From: an uncultured Pelagibacteraceae bacterium
Lineage (GTDB): Bacteria > Pseudomonadota > Alphaproteobacteria > Pelagibacterales > Pelagibacteraceae
Assembly: GCA_902618205.1 (NCBI GenBank)
Contig: CACMZL010000003.1
Location: 1 to 64,000 of the forward strand
DNA length: 64,000 nucleotides
Direction of reading: 5' to 3'
Both the position numbers and the translations under genes were made by a program. Below the pieces are notes generated by a model. It ran no database searches, had not been told where the DNA came from, and worked only from the letters and a program-made list of their open reading frames with translations. The stretch's first letter is position 1. Each line of letters begins with the position of its first letter. Shown here piece by piece: positions 43,213 to 53,146 of the stretch.

Positions 43213-44775
43213 ATGAAGTATGGGTATTTTATAAAAATTTTATTGGCTTTTTTTCTAGCTTTTGCTCCATCACAAGCATTTGCAAAAACTATTAAATGGT
43301 CAATGCAGGGTGATAGTTTAACACTTGATCCTCATGCTCAAAACGAAGGTCCTACCACTCAAGTGTCTAGACAAGTATACGAAGCTCTAGTTACCAGAGG
43401 ATTAGATATGAAAATTGGACCTCAACTAGCAACAGAGTGGAGAACTCAAGGTCCTAATACTTGGATCTTTAAATTAAGAGAAGATGTTAAATTTTCTGAT
43501 GGAACTCCATTTACATCTGAAGACGTTGTATTTAGTATTTTAAGAGCAAAACAAAGAACATCTGATTTTAAAGAATATATTAGTACAGTATCAGGTGTAA
43601 AAGCAGTTAATGACTACACGGTAGAAATTACAACAAGTAAACCAAATCCAATTCTTTTAAACCAACTTTCAAACATTTTTATAATGTCAAAAAAATGGAG
43701 TGAAAAGAATTTTGCAGTCATGGCGCAGAACTGGGATGCTGGACAAGAAACATTTTCAGCTACGAATGCTATGGGAACTGGACCATTTAAAATTACATTA
43801 AGAGAACCAAATACTAAAACAGTTTTCAAACGTAATAAAAAATGGTGGGGTACTATGAAGGATGACAAAGTAACAGAAATTCATCTACTACCTATAAAAA
43901 ATGCAGCTACTAGAGTTGCAGCTCTTTTATCTGGTGAAATTGATGTTGTTACTGATGCACCTGTGCAAGATTTAGCTAGAATTAAAAATTCACCTGCTCA
44001 CAAAGTTGAAAGCACTGCTCAAATGAGAACTATATTCCTTGGTATGGATCAGGGAGCAGATAAACTTAGAACAGGTAATACAGGTGATAATCCATTCAAA
44101 AAGAAAGCAGTTAGACAAGCTCTTTATCAAGCAATAGATATTGAGGCTATTAAGAAAAAAGTAATGAGAGGTTTAAGTGAACCTGCAGGAATAATTACTT
44201 TTCCAGGTGTTAACGGATACACAGAAGAACTTGATAAAAGACTTCCTTATGATGTAGCTGCTGCAAAAAAACTTCTAGCTGATGCTGGATATCCGAATGG
44301 ATTTGAAGTTGAGCTTAGATGTCCAAATGACAGATATGTAAATGATGAAGCTATATGCACAGCTGTTGTTGGTATGTTAGGTAAAATCGGTGTTAAAGTA
44401 AATTTATTTGCCCAAACAAAAAGTAAGCACTTTAAAGAACTAAAAGATAATCAAGGTGACTTTTATATGTTAGGTTGGGGAGTTCCAACTTTAGATAGTC
44501 ATTATGTTTTCCATTACTTATATGAAAGTGGAGCAAGCTGGAACAGAGTTAACTTTAGTAACTCTGATGTAGATGCTGCGATAAGAGTTATGGAAGGTGA
44601 AGTTAACCTAGATAAGAGAAATGCTGCGATAGCTAAAGCTTGGAAAATAGTAAAAGATGATATTTCTTATCTTCCTTTACATCATCAAGTTATATCTTGG
44701 GCTGCAAAAAAAGATGTTAATGTTCCGATAAGACCGAATAACGAACCGTTATTCCGTTTTGCGAGCTTTGACTAA
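43213..44775 (+). CDS. Peptide/opine-type ABC transporter periplasmic binding protein (family 5)
   Basis: This 520-residue SBP family 5 receptor has a signal peptide ending about APSQAFA before KTIKWSMQGD. Family features are SLTLDPHAQNEGPTTQVSRQVYE, FKLREDVKFSDGTPFTSEDVVFS and KLLADAGYPNGFEVEL. It opens a five-component transporter operon (SBP, two permeases, fused ATPase) and has a GGAGAGAG Shine-Dalgarno. The ligand may be di/oligopeptides, opines or glutathione-like compounds. A stable hairpin follows the stop codon. Confidence 0.93.
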   Translation: MKYGYFIKILLAFFLAFAPSQAFAKTIKWSMQGDSLTLDPHAQNEGPTTQVSRQVYEALVTRGLDMKIGPQLATEWRTQGPNTWIFKLREDVKFSDGTPFTSEDVVFSILRAKQRTSDFKEYISTVSGVKAVNDYTVEITTSKPNPILLNQLSNIFIMSKKWSEKNFAVMAQNWDAGQETFSATNAMGTGPFKITLREPNTKTVFKRNKKWWGTMKDDKVTEIHLLPIKNAATRVAALLSGEIDVVTDAPVQDLARIKNSPAHKVESTAQMRTIFLGMDQGADKLRTGNTGDNPFKKKAVRQALYQAIDIEAIKKKVMRGLSEPAGIITFPGVNGYTEELDKRLPYDVAAAKKLLADAGYPNGFEVELRCPNDRYVNDEAICTAVVGMLGKIGVKVNLFAQTKSKHFKELKDNQGDFYMLGWGVPTLDSHYVFHYLYESGASWNRVNFSNSDVDAAIRVMEGEVNLDKRNAAIAKAWKIVKDDISYLPLHHQVISWAAKKDVNVPIRPNNEPLFRFASFD

Positions 44776-44784
44776 ATAATTTAT

Positions 44785-44814
44785 TACAAGCCCTTTTTAA
44801 TTAAAGGGCTTGTA
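44785..44814 (+). promoter_or_regulatory. Stable hairpin between binding-protein and permease genes
   Basis: A perfect 12-bp stem (44785-44796 with 44803-44814) has a six-base loop. It is followed by ATAAAAATAAAA rather than a T-run, so it is more likely an mRNA-stabilising or processing stem than a full terminator. It lies 10 bases after the binding-protein stop. Confidence 0.8.
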
Positions 44815-44834
44815 TAAAAATAAAATTTCATAAA

Positions 44835-45818
44835 TTGATAAAGTATTTTTTTAAACGATTGTTTCAATCTGCAATGGTTATGCTTGTTGTAGCTTTTGTA
44901 TCTTTCTCTCTTTTTAATTTTGTAGGAGACCCAATAAATAACATGGTAGGTGAGGAAACATCAGATGAAGAAAGAGCTGAGTTAAGAGAAACCTTGGGTT
45001 TAATGGACCCAATTCATGTACAATTTACTAGGTTTATAATCAATGCTTCAAAAGGAGAATTTGGAATATCTTATCAATTAAGAAGACCTGTATCAGAATT
45101 AATCATTGAAAGATTGCCGGCAACAATTGAATTAGTTTTAATATCTGCTCTAATTGCATTGGTTTCAGGTACTTTATTGGGAGTGTATACAGGCATAAAA
45201 AGAAAAGGTTTTTTGAGTGATTTTATCTTAGCAGTTTCTTTATTAGGTGTTTCTCTTCCAACTTTCGTAATTGGTATTTTATTTATTTATCTTTTTGCAG
45301 TTATATTGGGCGTTCTACCATCGTTTGGAAGAGGCGAGGTGGTAGACCTTGGGTTTTGGTCGACAGGCTTTTTAACCATGTCAGGTTTAAAAGCAATTAT
45401 ATTACCATCAGTTACTTTAAGCCTTTTTCAAATGACTTATATAATCAGACTCGTTAGAGCTGAAATGATGGAAATACTTCAGACTGACTATATAAAGTTC
45501 GCAAGAGCTAGAGGTATTAATGAAAAAAGCATTAATTACAAGCACGCACTTAAAAATGGACTAATTCCAGTAATAACTATTGCTGGTATAAATATTGGAA
45601 CATTAATTGCATTTTCAATAATTACGGAAACAGTATTTCAATGGCCAGGTATGGGATTTCTTTTTATTCAAGCTGTCCAGTTTGTAGATATTCCAATCAT
45701 GTCAGCGTATTTAGTTTTTATAGCATTCGTTTTTGTAATGATAAATTTTATAGTTGATATCTTGTATTACTTTATAGATCCAAGGATTAGAGTTAAAGGA
45801 GATTCAGCTAGTGGATAA
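44835..45818 (+). CDS. dppB: Peptide-type ABC transporter permease (DppB-like)
   Basis: This 327-residue inner-membrane permease has an N-terminal helix (FFKRLFQSAMVMLVVAFVSF), the GLMDPIHVQFTRFI periplasmic start, and the EAA-type loop around YIKFARARGINEKSINYKHALKNGLIP. The start is a TTG at 44835 without a strong ribosome site; no ATG is placed as well. It overlaps the DppC gene by eight bases. Confidence 0.92.
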   Translation: MIKYFFKRLFQSAMVMLVVAFVSFSLFNFVGDPINNMVGEETSDEERAELRETLGLMDPIHVQFTRFIINASKGEFGISYQLRRPVSELIIERLPATIELVLISALIALVSGTLLGVYTGIKRKGFLSDFILAVSLLGVSLPTFVIGILFIYLFAVILGVLPSFGRGEVVDLGFWSTGFLTMSGLKAIILPSVTLSLFQMTYIIRLVRAEMMEILQTDYIKFARARGINEKSINYKHALKNGLIPVITIAGINIGTLIAFSIITETVFQWPGMGFLFIQAVQFVDIPIMSAYLVFIAFVFVMINFIVDILYYFIDPRIRVKGDSASG

Positions 45819-46740
45819 TAAAGATTTAACAACTTGGGATAAAATAAAAGATAGTGAAATTTATTTTAGTTTTATAAAATCTCCTACAGCAATAGTTTCA
45901 TCGATTTTATTAGCAATAATATTTTTCTGTTCATTTTTTGTAGAATTTATCACACCTTATAATCCATTCGATCCATCTTCTTTATCTTTAATGGATGCAT
46001 TCACTCCACCATCTTGGACTAGTGAAGGAAAAGTAGAATTTTTACTTGGTACTGATGGACAAGGAAGAGATATGTTATCGACTATTCTTTATGGATCTAG
46101 AATATCTTTAATAGTTGGTTTCTCAGCAATTTTATTTAGTTTAATTTTAGGAGTTGGATTAGGTCTTACGGCTGGTTTTTTTGGTGGCAAGTATGAAATG
46201 ATTGTTATGAGATTAACTGATGTTCAGTTAACAGTTCCAAGTATTTTGATGGCTCTTCTTGTTGATGGTATTGCGAGAGGTATAATTTCACGAGAACTTC
46301 ATGACGAGATGGCAATATATGTTTTAATTTTTGCAATTGGTATTTCAGAATGGCCACAGTTTGCAAGAGTATCAAGAGCAGCAACTTTAGTTGAAAAAAA
46401 TAAAGATTATGTTTCAGCTTCAACAATCATTGGAGTTTCTAATTTTATAGTAATGTTTAAGCATATTCTTCCAAATATAATGAGACCTGTGCTTGTTATT
46501 GGAACTATAGGTCTTGCATTAGCAATCATTGCTGAAGCTACACTGAGTTTCTTGGGTGTTGGCGTTCCTCCAACTACTCCTTCTTTAGGAACTTTAATTA
46601 GACTTGGAAATGACTTTTTATTTTCTGGTGAATGGTGGATTACCTTTTTCCCAGCAATATTCTTGGTTGTTTTAGCTTTTTCCATTAATCTATTAGGAGA
46701 CTGGATGAGAGATACACTTAATCCTAAATTGAAAAAATGA
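45811..46740 (+). CDS. dppC: Peptide-type ABC transporter permease (DppC-like)
   Basis: This 309-residue permease pairs with DppB. It has a polar N-terminus, then LLGTDGQGRDMLSTILYGSRISLIVG, which is characteristic of DppC/OppC. The EAA loop is YVSASTIIGVSNFIVMFKHILPN, and the C-terminus ends NLLGDWMRDTLNPKL. The start codon is GTG inside the end of dppB. It overlaps the ATPase gene by four bases. Confidence 0.93.
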   Translation: MDNKDLTTWDKIKDSEIYFSFIKSPTAIVSSILLAIIFFCSFFVEFITPYNPFDPSSLSLMDAFTPPSWTSEGKVEFLLGTDGQGRDMLSTILYGSRISLIVGFSAILFSLILGVGLGLTAGFFGGKYEMIVMRLTDVQLTVPSILMALLVDGIARGIISRELHDEMAIYVLIFAIGISEWPQFARVSRAATLVEKNKDYVSASTIIGVSNFIVMFKHILPNIMRPVLVIGTIGLALAIIAEATLSFLGVGVPPTTPSLGTLIRLGNDFLFSGEWWITFFPAIFLVVLAFSINLLGDWMRDTLNPKLKK

Positions 46741-48419
46741 ATTTTTTAAAAATACAAAATTTAAGCGTGGATTATAAATTGAGAAAAGAGACGGTTCATG
46801 CTGCAAAAGATATTAATATTGAGATAAAAAGAGGAGAAATTGTAGGATTAGTTGGGGAATCTGGGTCTGGAAAAAGCACTGTAGCAAATGCAATAATTGA
46901 TTTAATTGACGAACCAGGGAAAGTATCTAAAGGATCAATTTATTTAAGTGACATAAATATTCATGAAAATAAAAAAAATATTCTAAGTTTACGAGGAAAA
47001 AAAATTGGATTTATTTTTCAAGATCCCCAGACGTCTTTAAATCCTATATTAACAATTGGACAACAACTTATTGAAACAATCCAAACTCATCTAAACCTCA
47101 GTAACTCAGAAGCAAAAGAAAAATCAATAAATCTTTTAAAAGAAGTAGGTATAAAAGATGCTGAAAAAAGATTTAATGATTATCCTCATCAATTTTCAGG
47201 AGGCATGAGACAAAGAGTTGTTATATCGCTTTCTCTGTGTTGTGAACCAGAGTTGTTAATTGCAGACGAGCCCACAACTGCACTTGATGTATCAATACAA
47301 TCACAAATATTAGAACTTATCAAAAAGCTGACTAAAGAAAGAAATTTAGCAGTTATATTAATTACACATGATATGGGAGTTATAGCAGAGACTACCAATA
47401 GAGTTGCTGTAATGAAAAATGGTAATTTGGTAGAATTGGGAACAACAAAGCAAATATTAACAGAACCAAAAGAAACTTATACAAAAAGTTTAGTTAGTTC
47501 TGTTCCTCCCACAAATAAAAAGATATCCAGATTTAAAATTATAGAGAAAGAAAATAATAACCAGGAAAATATTAATTTAAAAATTTTAAACAGATGGAAT
47601 AAAAGAGAAATTTTAAAAAAAAATTTAGTTCAAATAAAAAATCTTTCTAAAACTTTTAATGAAGGTTTTTTTACAGAAAAATCTCAAAATAATGTATTAG
47701 CAGTTGATACTGTTTCTTTTAATATACAAGAAGGAAAATCTTTTGGACTTGTTGGTGAAAGTGGCAGTGGAAAGACCACAATTGCAAAAATGATTGTTAA
47801 TTTATTTAAACCCACTTCAGGTGAAATTTATTTTGATGATGTATGTATTAATAATATAAAAAGTAACAAAAAATTACTTAAATTCAGAAAACAAATTCAA
47901 ATGATATTTCAAGATCCATACTCTTCGTTGAATGGTAGGCTTAAAGTTAAAGATATCATTGCTGAACCTATAAAGTTACATGATGCAAATATTAGCTCTA
48001 ATGAATTAAATGAATATATAAATGATCTCTTAGACTCGGTAGAGTTATCTAAGTCTTCAGCTGAAAGATATCCGCATGAGTTTTCGGGAGGGCAAAGACA
48101 AAGAATTTCTATTGCAAGAGCGTTAGCAACAAAACCAAGACTGTTAGTTTGTGATGAACCAACATCTGCTTTGGATGTGAGTATCCAGGCTCAAATACTA
48201 AATTTACTTAAAGATTTACAAGAACAACTTAATTTAACTATACTTTTTATAAGTCATGATCTACCAGTTGTAAGACAAATGTGTGATGACATTGGAGTTT
48301 TAAGGAATGGAAAACTATGTGAGGTTTCTGAGACAGAAGAGTTGTTTAAAAATCCAAATCATGAATATACTAAGGAATTATTAAGATTAATGCCTAAAAT
48401 AGAAACAATTTACAATTAA
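46737..48419 (+). CDS. Fused dual-domain ATPase of peptide-type ABC transporter (DppD-DppF)
   Basis: This 560-residue protein joins two ABC ATPase domains. Domain one has GESGSGKST, QFSGGMRQRV and LLIADEPTTALD. Domain two, from about residue 300, has GESGSGKTT, EFSGGQRQRI and LLVCDEPTSALD. Each has a switch His (LITHDMG and FISHDLP). The fusion replaces separate DppD and DppF and is common in the alphaproteobacterial glutathione/opine-type systems. A GGAGG-like sequence after its stop serves the next gene. Confidence 0.95.
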   Translation: MNFLKIQNLSVDYKLRKETVHAAKDINIEIKRGEIVGLVGESGSGKSTVANAIIDLIDEPGKVSKGSIYLSDINIHENKKNILSLRGKKIGFIFQDPQTSLNPILTIGQQLIETIQTHLNLSNSEAKEKSINLLKEVGIKDAEKRFNDYPHQFSGGMRQRVVISLSLCCEPELLIADEPTTALDVSIQSQILELIKKLTKERNLAVILITHDMGVIAETTNRVAVMKNGNLVELGTTKQILTEPKETYTKSLVSSVPPTNKKISRFKIIEKENNNQENINLKILNRWNKREILKKNLVQIKNLSKTFNEGFFTEKSQNNVLAVDTVSFNIQEGKSFGLVGESGSGKTTIAKMIVNLFKPTSGEIYFDDVCINNIKSNKKLLKFRKQIQMIFQDPYSSLNGRLKVKDIIAEPIKLHDANISSNELNEYINDLLDSVELSKSSAERYPHEFSGGQRQRISIARALATKPRLLVCDEPTSALDVSIQAQILNLLKDLQEQLNLTILFISHDLPVVRQMCDDIGVLRNGKLCEVSETEELFKNPNHEYTKELLRLMPKIETIYN

Positions 48420-48428
48420 GGAGGTGAA

Positions 48429-48821
48429 ATGGCAGTTTTTAATATGATTGAAGAAGCTGATGCTACAGGAAAGGTAAAAGAGGTATTTGAAGATATTAAA
48501 AAGAAGAGAAATACAGACTACATAAACAATTTTTGGAAAATGTTAGCCAACAATCCAGAAACTTTAGAGAGAACTTGGACTTCTATACAGCAAGTGATGA
48601 AAAAAGGTGCTTTGGATGAAATGACAAAAGAGCTTATTTATGTAGCAGTTTCAATGACAAATAGTTGTGAGTATTGTATTAAATCTCACAGTATCGCTGC
48701 TAAATCTAAAGGTGCTACTACAGAGATGTTAAGCGAACTTATTGCAGTTGTTGCAATGGCAAATGAAACTAACAGACTTGTTGAATCATATCAGGTAAAA
48801 GTTGACAAAGTTTATGAATGA
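48429..48821 (+). CDS. AhpD/carboxymuconolactone decarboxylase-family protein
   Basis: This 130-residue all-helical protein has the CMD domain with a redox-type CxxC in MTNSCEYCIKSHSIAAKSKG followed by the His used by AhpD proteins. It probably has thiol peroxidase-linked or disulfide-exchange activity. An AAGGAGG Shine-Dalgarno directly follows the transporter ATPase stop. It overlaps the DUF924 gene. Confidence 0.88.
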   Translation: MAVFNMIEEADATGKVKEVFEDIKKKRNTDYINNFWKMLANNPETLERTWTSIQQVMKKGALDEMTKELIYVAVSMTNSCEYCIKSHSIAAKSKGATTEMLSELIAVVAMANETNRLVESYQVKVDKVYE

Positions 48822-49374
48822 TAGAGCCAAAGCAATATTAGATTTTTGGTTTGATGATATGGTCGTTGAAAAGCGATTTAAAAGAGATGATAATTTTGAT
48901 CAATTGATTAGAGACAAATTCAAAGATGATCATGAAAAAGCTACTTTAAATGAATATGATGATTGGCAAGATGAACCATTAAGCACTCTAGCTTTAGTTA
49001 TTTTATTGGATCAATTTTCAAGAAATTTATATAGAGATGATAAAAAAGCTTTTGAGTTTGATCATAAAGCAAGACTGATTGTAAATGATGCAGTCTATAA
49101 CGGGTATCTTGATCAAATGGATGAATATCAACGTTTTTTCATGCTATTGCCATACATTCACAGTGAAGAAGTTATAGATCATGATAGAGCATATAAATTG
49201 TTGGATAACTATTTATCTAATCATCCAAACTATAATGAGATAAAAAAATTTTGGAAAGATCATACCGCTGCAATTAAACGATTTCATAGATATCCTCATC
49301 GAAATAAAGTTATGGGGAGAAAATCTACAACAGATGAGTTAAAATTTTTGGAGAGTCCAAATTCTTCTTGGTAA
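48814..49374 (+). CDS. DUF924-family protein
   Basis: This 186-residue cytosolic protein matches DUF924. The family start AKAILDFWFDD, the central LALVILLDQFSRNLYRDDKKAFEFD and MLLPYIHSEE are clear, and FHRYPHRNKVMGRKSTTDE closes it. The fold is helical and TPR-like; the function is unknown. I take the ATG at 48814, which overlaps the AhpD-like stop by eight bases, rather than the TTG at 48802. It ends exactly next to the convergent dehydrogenase gene. Confidence 0.9.
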   Translation: MNDRAKAILDFWFDDMVVEKRFKRDDNFDQLIRDKFKDDHEKATLNEYDDWQDEPLSTLALVILLDQFSRNLYRDDKKAFEFDHKARLIVNDAVYNGYLDQMDEYQRFFMLLPYIHSEEVIDHDRAYKLLDNYLSNHPNYNEIKKFWKDHTAAIKRFHRYPHRNKVMGRKSTTDELKFLESPNSSW

Positions 49375-50289
49375 TTATTCTATTGGATAATCCCAAGCAT
49401 CTCCACCAATAACTTTTGATATAGCGGAAAAATCTTTCGAACCATTTCCATCTTCACAAAACTTTGAATATATTTCTAATGCCATCTCTCCTAATGGAGT
49501 AGATGCATTTGCATTTTTAGCACATTCATTTGCAAGTTTTAAATCTTTGTTCATCATACCTGCAGAAAAGCCAGGCTTATATTTGTTGTTAGATGGAGTT
49601 CCTTCAATTAATCCAGGTAAGGGTGGATAAACTGAAATAGGCCAGCTATTTCCAGAGGCATTTTTCATAATTTCATGAACTTTCTTTAAATCTATATTCA
49701 ATCTTCTTGCTAACATTAATGACTCTGAAGCAGCAATCATTGTTATTCCAAGAGACATGTTGTTACAAATTTTTGCGCCGTTTCCGCTTCCTATTTCTCC
49801 AGCATGGTATATGTTTTTACCCATTAATTTTAAAATAGGTAAAGCTTGATTAAATGCATCATTTGATCCACCGACCATAATATTTAAAGTTGCTTTTTGT
49901 GCACCCATCACCCCACCGCTTACTGGTGCATCAATCATCTTAATACCTTTTTCATTTGCTTTTTTTCCTATTTCTTTAGAAGTATCTATATCGATTGTTG
50001 AACAATCTATTAGTAGACAATTTTTAGAAACTTTATCTAGAACACCATTTTCTTTTAAATAAACTTCTTTCGAATGTTTACCCTCAGGCAGCATAGTGAT
50101 TACAACAGACGTTTCACTATTGATTAGCTTTCCAAAATCCTTCTCAACATCAAGATTATTTTCAATGGCTTTATCAATCATCTCTTTAGAAACATCAAAA
50201 ACCTTAACTTTTTTCCCAGCATTTTTTAAATTACAGGCCATTGGGTTTCCCATATTACCAACTCCTATAAAAGCTATATTTTCACTCAT
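49375..50289 (-). CDS. 3-hydroxyisobutyrate dehydrogenase-like enzyme
   Basis: This 304-residue beta-hydroxyacid dehydrogenase has IAFIGVGNMGNPMACNLK at the N-terminus. The substrate motif DAPVSGGVMGAQKATLNIMVGG and the catalytic Lys in GNGAKICNNMSLGI follow. These and the length match MmsB more closely than the 34720-35574 paralogue does. It is the last gene of the TRAP/lyase operon, so it may process the semialdehyde or hydroxyacid produced there. Valine breakdown is the classic role of MmsB. Confidence 0.9.
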   Translation of the reverse strand: MSENIAFIGVGNMGNPMACNLKNAGKKVKVFDVSKEMIDKAIENNLDVEKDFGKLINSETSVVITMLPEGKHSKEVYLKENGVLDKVSKNCLLIDCSTIDIDTSKEIGKKANEKGIKMIDAPVSGGVMGAQKATLNIMVGGSNDAFNQALPILKLMGKNIYHAGEIGSGNGAKICNNMSLGITMIAASESLMLARRLNIDLKKVHEIMKNASGNSWPISVYPPLPGLIEGTPSNNKYKPGFSAGMMNKDLKLANECAKNANASTPLGEMALEIYSKFCEDGNGSKDFSAISKVIGGDAWDYPIE

Positions 50290-50301
50290 ATGACATCCTC
50301 T

Positions 50302-50523
50302 CTATTTAGTAATTTTTTCAACTAATTTATTAACCAATGGTGCAACAAAAGTCGTTGCAACTAATGCAACTGGCAAACTAATAGACCAAGCTTTGAAAAA
50401 TCTTTTATAATAAAATTCATCATAACCTGTATTTATAAATGTAATAATTAGGGTCATTAACAAACTCATTCCTAAACCCATAAAAAAAACGAAAAGAATT
50501 TTAGAAAATTTTTTTGGAAACAT
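50302..50523 (-). CDS. DUF2798 small membrane protein
   Basis: This 73-residue protein has two transmembrane segments: FVFFMGLGMSLLMTLIITFIN and SISLPVALVATTFVAPLVNKL. The intervening WSISLPVALVATTFVAPLV pattern matches DUF2798, whose function is unknown. It overlaps the lyase gene by one base and precedes the dehydrogenase gene by 12 bases. Confidence 0.8.
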   Translation of the reverse strand: MFPKKFSKILFVFFMGLGMSLLMTLIITFINTGYDEFYYKRFFKAWSISLPVALVATTFVAPLVNKLVEKITK

Positions 50524-51398
50524 TATTTATATTTGTCTTCAATATCGTAATATTCGTTGAAGCCAACTATATCTCTTAAGTCTGAAAATTTAGAAACATT
50601 TTTATTATAAACTTTATTTTTCATATTATTCAAACATTCTTGCATCGTTTTTACTGATGCACTCATTAGGGTTAGAGGCATTACAGCAATTTTATAACCA
50701 ATTTCCTCTATTTCATTAATTTCTAATAATGGGGTTTCACCATCTTCGATCAAATTTAACATATGATGACCTGGAACTTCTTTGATAATTCTTTTCATAT
50801 CTTCTTTATTTTTAACAGCTTCAATAAATAAAATATCAACACCAAGTTTTGAAAATGATTGCATTCTTTTAATTGCATCATCTAATCCTCTAGTTGCTAT
50901 GGCATCAGTTCTTGCCATTATTAAGATATCTTTATTTCCATATTCTCTTGCATCCACCGCAGCTTTAATTCTTGAGTTTGCCTCATCAAGATCGACAACA
51001 TCTTTGCCCTTTGTGTGACCACATTTTTTTGGCCACTTTTGGTCTTCAATCATCACACCAGCTGCTCCTGCATCCGCATATCCTCTTACAGTTCTAAATA
51101 CGTTCACTGAATTTCCATATCCAGTATCCCCATCAAATATTATTGGAATTGATGTAGCATTACATATATTTCTTACCTGTTCAGCCATTTCAGAAAAAGA
51201 AATTAAACCTGTGTCTGGCATACCAAGTTTTGTTGAAGAAACACTGAAGCCAGACATAAAACCAACTTTCAAACCTTCTCTTTCAATTAATTTTGCTGAT
51301 AATGCATCAAAGCATCCGGGCATTACAATTATTTCTGGTCCATTTAATAATTGTCTTAATTGTTCTGCTTTATCTTTTGATTTTATTTTTGAAAACAT
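50523..51398 (-). CDS. Isocitrate lyase/PEP mutase-family lyase
   Basis: This 291-residue TIM-barrel enzyme has the family motifs PGCFDALSAKLIEREG, IPIIFDGDTGYGNSVNV with Mg-binding Asp, EDQKWPKKCGHTKGKDVV with the catalytic Cys loop, and ARTDAIATRGLDDAI. The KKCGH motif indicates a C-C lyase such as methylisocitrate or dimethylmalate lyase rather than PEP mutase. The adjacent TRAP transporter suggests that a branched or hydroxylated dicarboxylate is taken up and cleaved. Confidence 0.9.
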   Translation of the reverse strand: MFSKIKSKDKAEQLRQLLNGPEIIVMPGCFDALSAKLIEREGLKVGFMSGFSVSSTKLGMPDTGLISFSEMAEQVRNICNATSIPIIFDGDTGYGNSVNVFRTVRGYADAGAAGVMIEDQKWPKKCGHTKGKDVVDLDEANSRIKAAVDAREYGNKDILIMARTDAIATRGLDDAIKRMQSFSKLGVDILFIEAVKNKEDMKRIIKEVPGHHMLNLIEDGETPLLEINEIEEIGYKIAVMPLTLMSASVKTMQECLNNMKNKVYNKNVSKFSDLRDIVGFNEYYDIEDKYK

Positions 51399-51400
51399 AT

Positions 51401-52672
51401 TTATAATTTAAAAGGTATATATAATGCTAGGTCAGGGAATAAGTAAATAACAAATACTGTAAATAACATTATAATGACAAAAGGTATCACACCTTTAGCT
51501 ATTTCTGACATTTTTGCTTTACCAATTGCTTGGAGAACATAAATATTTAGTCCAACAGGTGGTGTAATTAATGCACACTCAATCATTAGTGTAAAAATTA
51601 TTCCAAACCAAATTAAATCAATATTCATTGCAGCGATTGAAATCGAAAATATAGGCATCATGATTAAAATTAATGAAAGAGTTTCCATTATAAATCCTAA
51701 GATTAACAAAGTAATACAAACAACTAGTATAAATAAACCAGTCTCATTAATATTAGTAACTATGAAAGATGATAAATCTTGAGGAATTCTATAAAGAGAA
51801 ATTGCTTTACCAAAAACTTTTGCTCCTGCAATAATTATAAATATTGTAACTGTAGTTTTCATTGTTTCCAAACCAGCTTCGATAAAACCTTTAAAATCTA
51901 ATCTTTTTTTAGCCACAACGTAGATAAATGATATTAAAAAACCAATTCCACCTGCTTCTGTTGGTGTATAAATTCCAGCATATATTCCACCCAGCATGAT
52001 GAAGGCCATTAATAATATTGGTAAACCTCTTTTTGTGTATTTAATTTTTTCTTCTAAAGTACTGGATACATTTTGAACTTCTTTATTAAAAAATTTTACG
52101 TAAAAAACTGAAAAGATAATAAAAAATAATGCTAAAACTATTCCTGGCCCAATTCCAGCAAGAAACATACTTAGTACAGACTCTTCAACAACAAATGCAT
52201 ATACAATCATTGGAATTGATGGAGGAATTAAAATCCCTAAAGTTCCACCCGCTGCTAAAATACCTAAAGTAAAGTTTCTGTGATAACCTCTATTGATCAT
52301 TGCAGGAAATGCTACAGTTGAGATTGTTGCTGCAGTAGCCACTGATGATCCAGATATAGCAGCGAAAATACTGCAAGAAACTATAGTCGCTATTGCTAAA
52401 CCGCCTGGAAAATTTCCAACCCAGCTTTGAGCAAAATTAAAAAGATCTTCTCCAACACCTGCTTTTAACAATATATTAGACATCATCAAAAACATCGGAA
52501 CAGCTAATAAAATAAAGTTATCTGCCACACTGTAAAAAGTTTGTGGGATCATTAAAGGAGAAATATCTCCAAATAACATTAAACCCAGTCCTATAGAACC
52601 TAAACCAAATGCTATTGGCACTCCTAAAAAAAGTACAAAAAATAACAAAAATAAGATTATTGCTACTGTCAT
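51401..52672 (-). CDS. dctM: TRAP transporter large membrane subunit (DctM)
   Basis: This 423-residue polytopic protein is the main TRAP permease. It has FLGVPIAFGLGSIGLGL at the start, GGLAIATIVSCSIFAAISGSS, then LAAGGTLGILIPPSIPMIVYAF, all typical of DctM. LITPPVGLNIYVLQAIGK lies near the end. It overlaps dctQ by four bases and precedes the lyase gene by two. Confidence 0.95.
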   Translation of the reverse strand: MTVAIILFLLFFVLFLGVPIAFGLGSIGLGLMLFGDISPLMIPQTFYSVADNFILLAVPMFLMMSNILLKAGVGEDLFNFAQSWVGNFPGGLAIATIVSCSIFAAISGSSVATAATISTVAFPAMINRGYHRNFTLGILAAGGTLGILIPPSIPMIVYAFVVEESVLSMFLAGIGPGIVLALFFIIFSVFYVKFFNKEVQNVSSTLEEKIKYTKRGLPILLMAFIMLGGIYAGIYTPTEAGGIGFLISFIYVVAKKRLDFKGFIEAGLETMKTTVTIFIIIAGAKVFGKAISLYRIPQDLSSFIVTNINETGLFILVVCITLLILGFIMETLSLILIMMPIFSISIAAMNIDLIWFGIIFTLMIECALITPPVGLNIYVLQAIGKAKMSEIAKGVIPFVIIMLFTVFVIYLFPDLALYIPFKL

Positions 52673-53145
52673 TTAATTATATCTTTGATGTATTTAGGTA
52701 CTTCGAAAATCACTCTTAATACCAAAAATGCAAAACATAATGGTATTGCAAATTCTGTAAGAAAGGATGGAACATCTAAAATTGTAGAGCTTGTTCTCCC
52801 AACTTTAAGAGAGTCGTAAGCAATTAACCATCCATAATAAAGTACAAATCCACTAAAAATTAAAATGAATATTGCACTTATTAAATCTAATATCTTTTTC
52901 CCTTTATCTCCTACTTTGTCGTATATAACTGTTATTCTGATAAAATCATTTTTATGAAAAGTATAAGTTAAAGCTAAATAAGTGGCCCAAATTTGTAAAA
53001 ATCTAGAAATTTCATTTACCCAAATAGTAGGTGAATTAAATATGTATCTCATGATAACTTCATAAGAAACTATAAAGCCTATCATAATAAATAACGCTGA
53101 AGCTAAATAGCCAGAATATTTTACAATTTTGTCGTAGGTATTCAT
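52669..53145 (-). CDS. dctQ: TRAP transporter small membrane subunit (DctQ)
   Basis: This 158-residue protein with four hydrophobic segments contains NEISRFLQIWATYLALTYTFHKNDFIRI, the DctQ signature. The start is the ATG at 53145. An in-frame GTG at 53160 lies inside the terminator palindrome and is rejected. The Shine-Dalgarno region (GCGGGG) is in the 3' arm of that hairpin, six bases from the ATG. The hairpin could therefore also limit translation. Confidence 0.9.
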   Translation of the reverse strand: MNTYDKIVKYSGYLASALFIMIGFIVSYEVIMRYIFNSPTIWVNEISRFLQIWATYLALTYTFHKNDFIRITVIYDKVGDKGKKILDLISAIFILIFSGFVLYYGWLIAYDSLKVGRTSSTILDVPSFLTEFAIPLCFAFLVLRVIFEVPKYIKDIIK

Positions 53146-53146
53146 T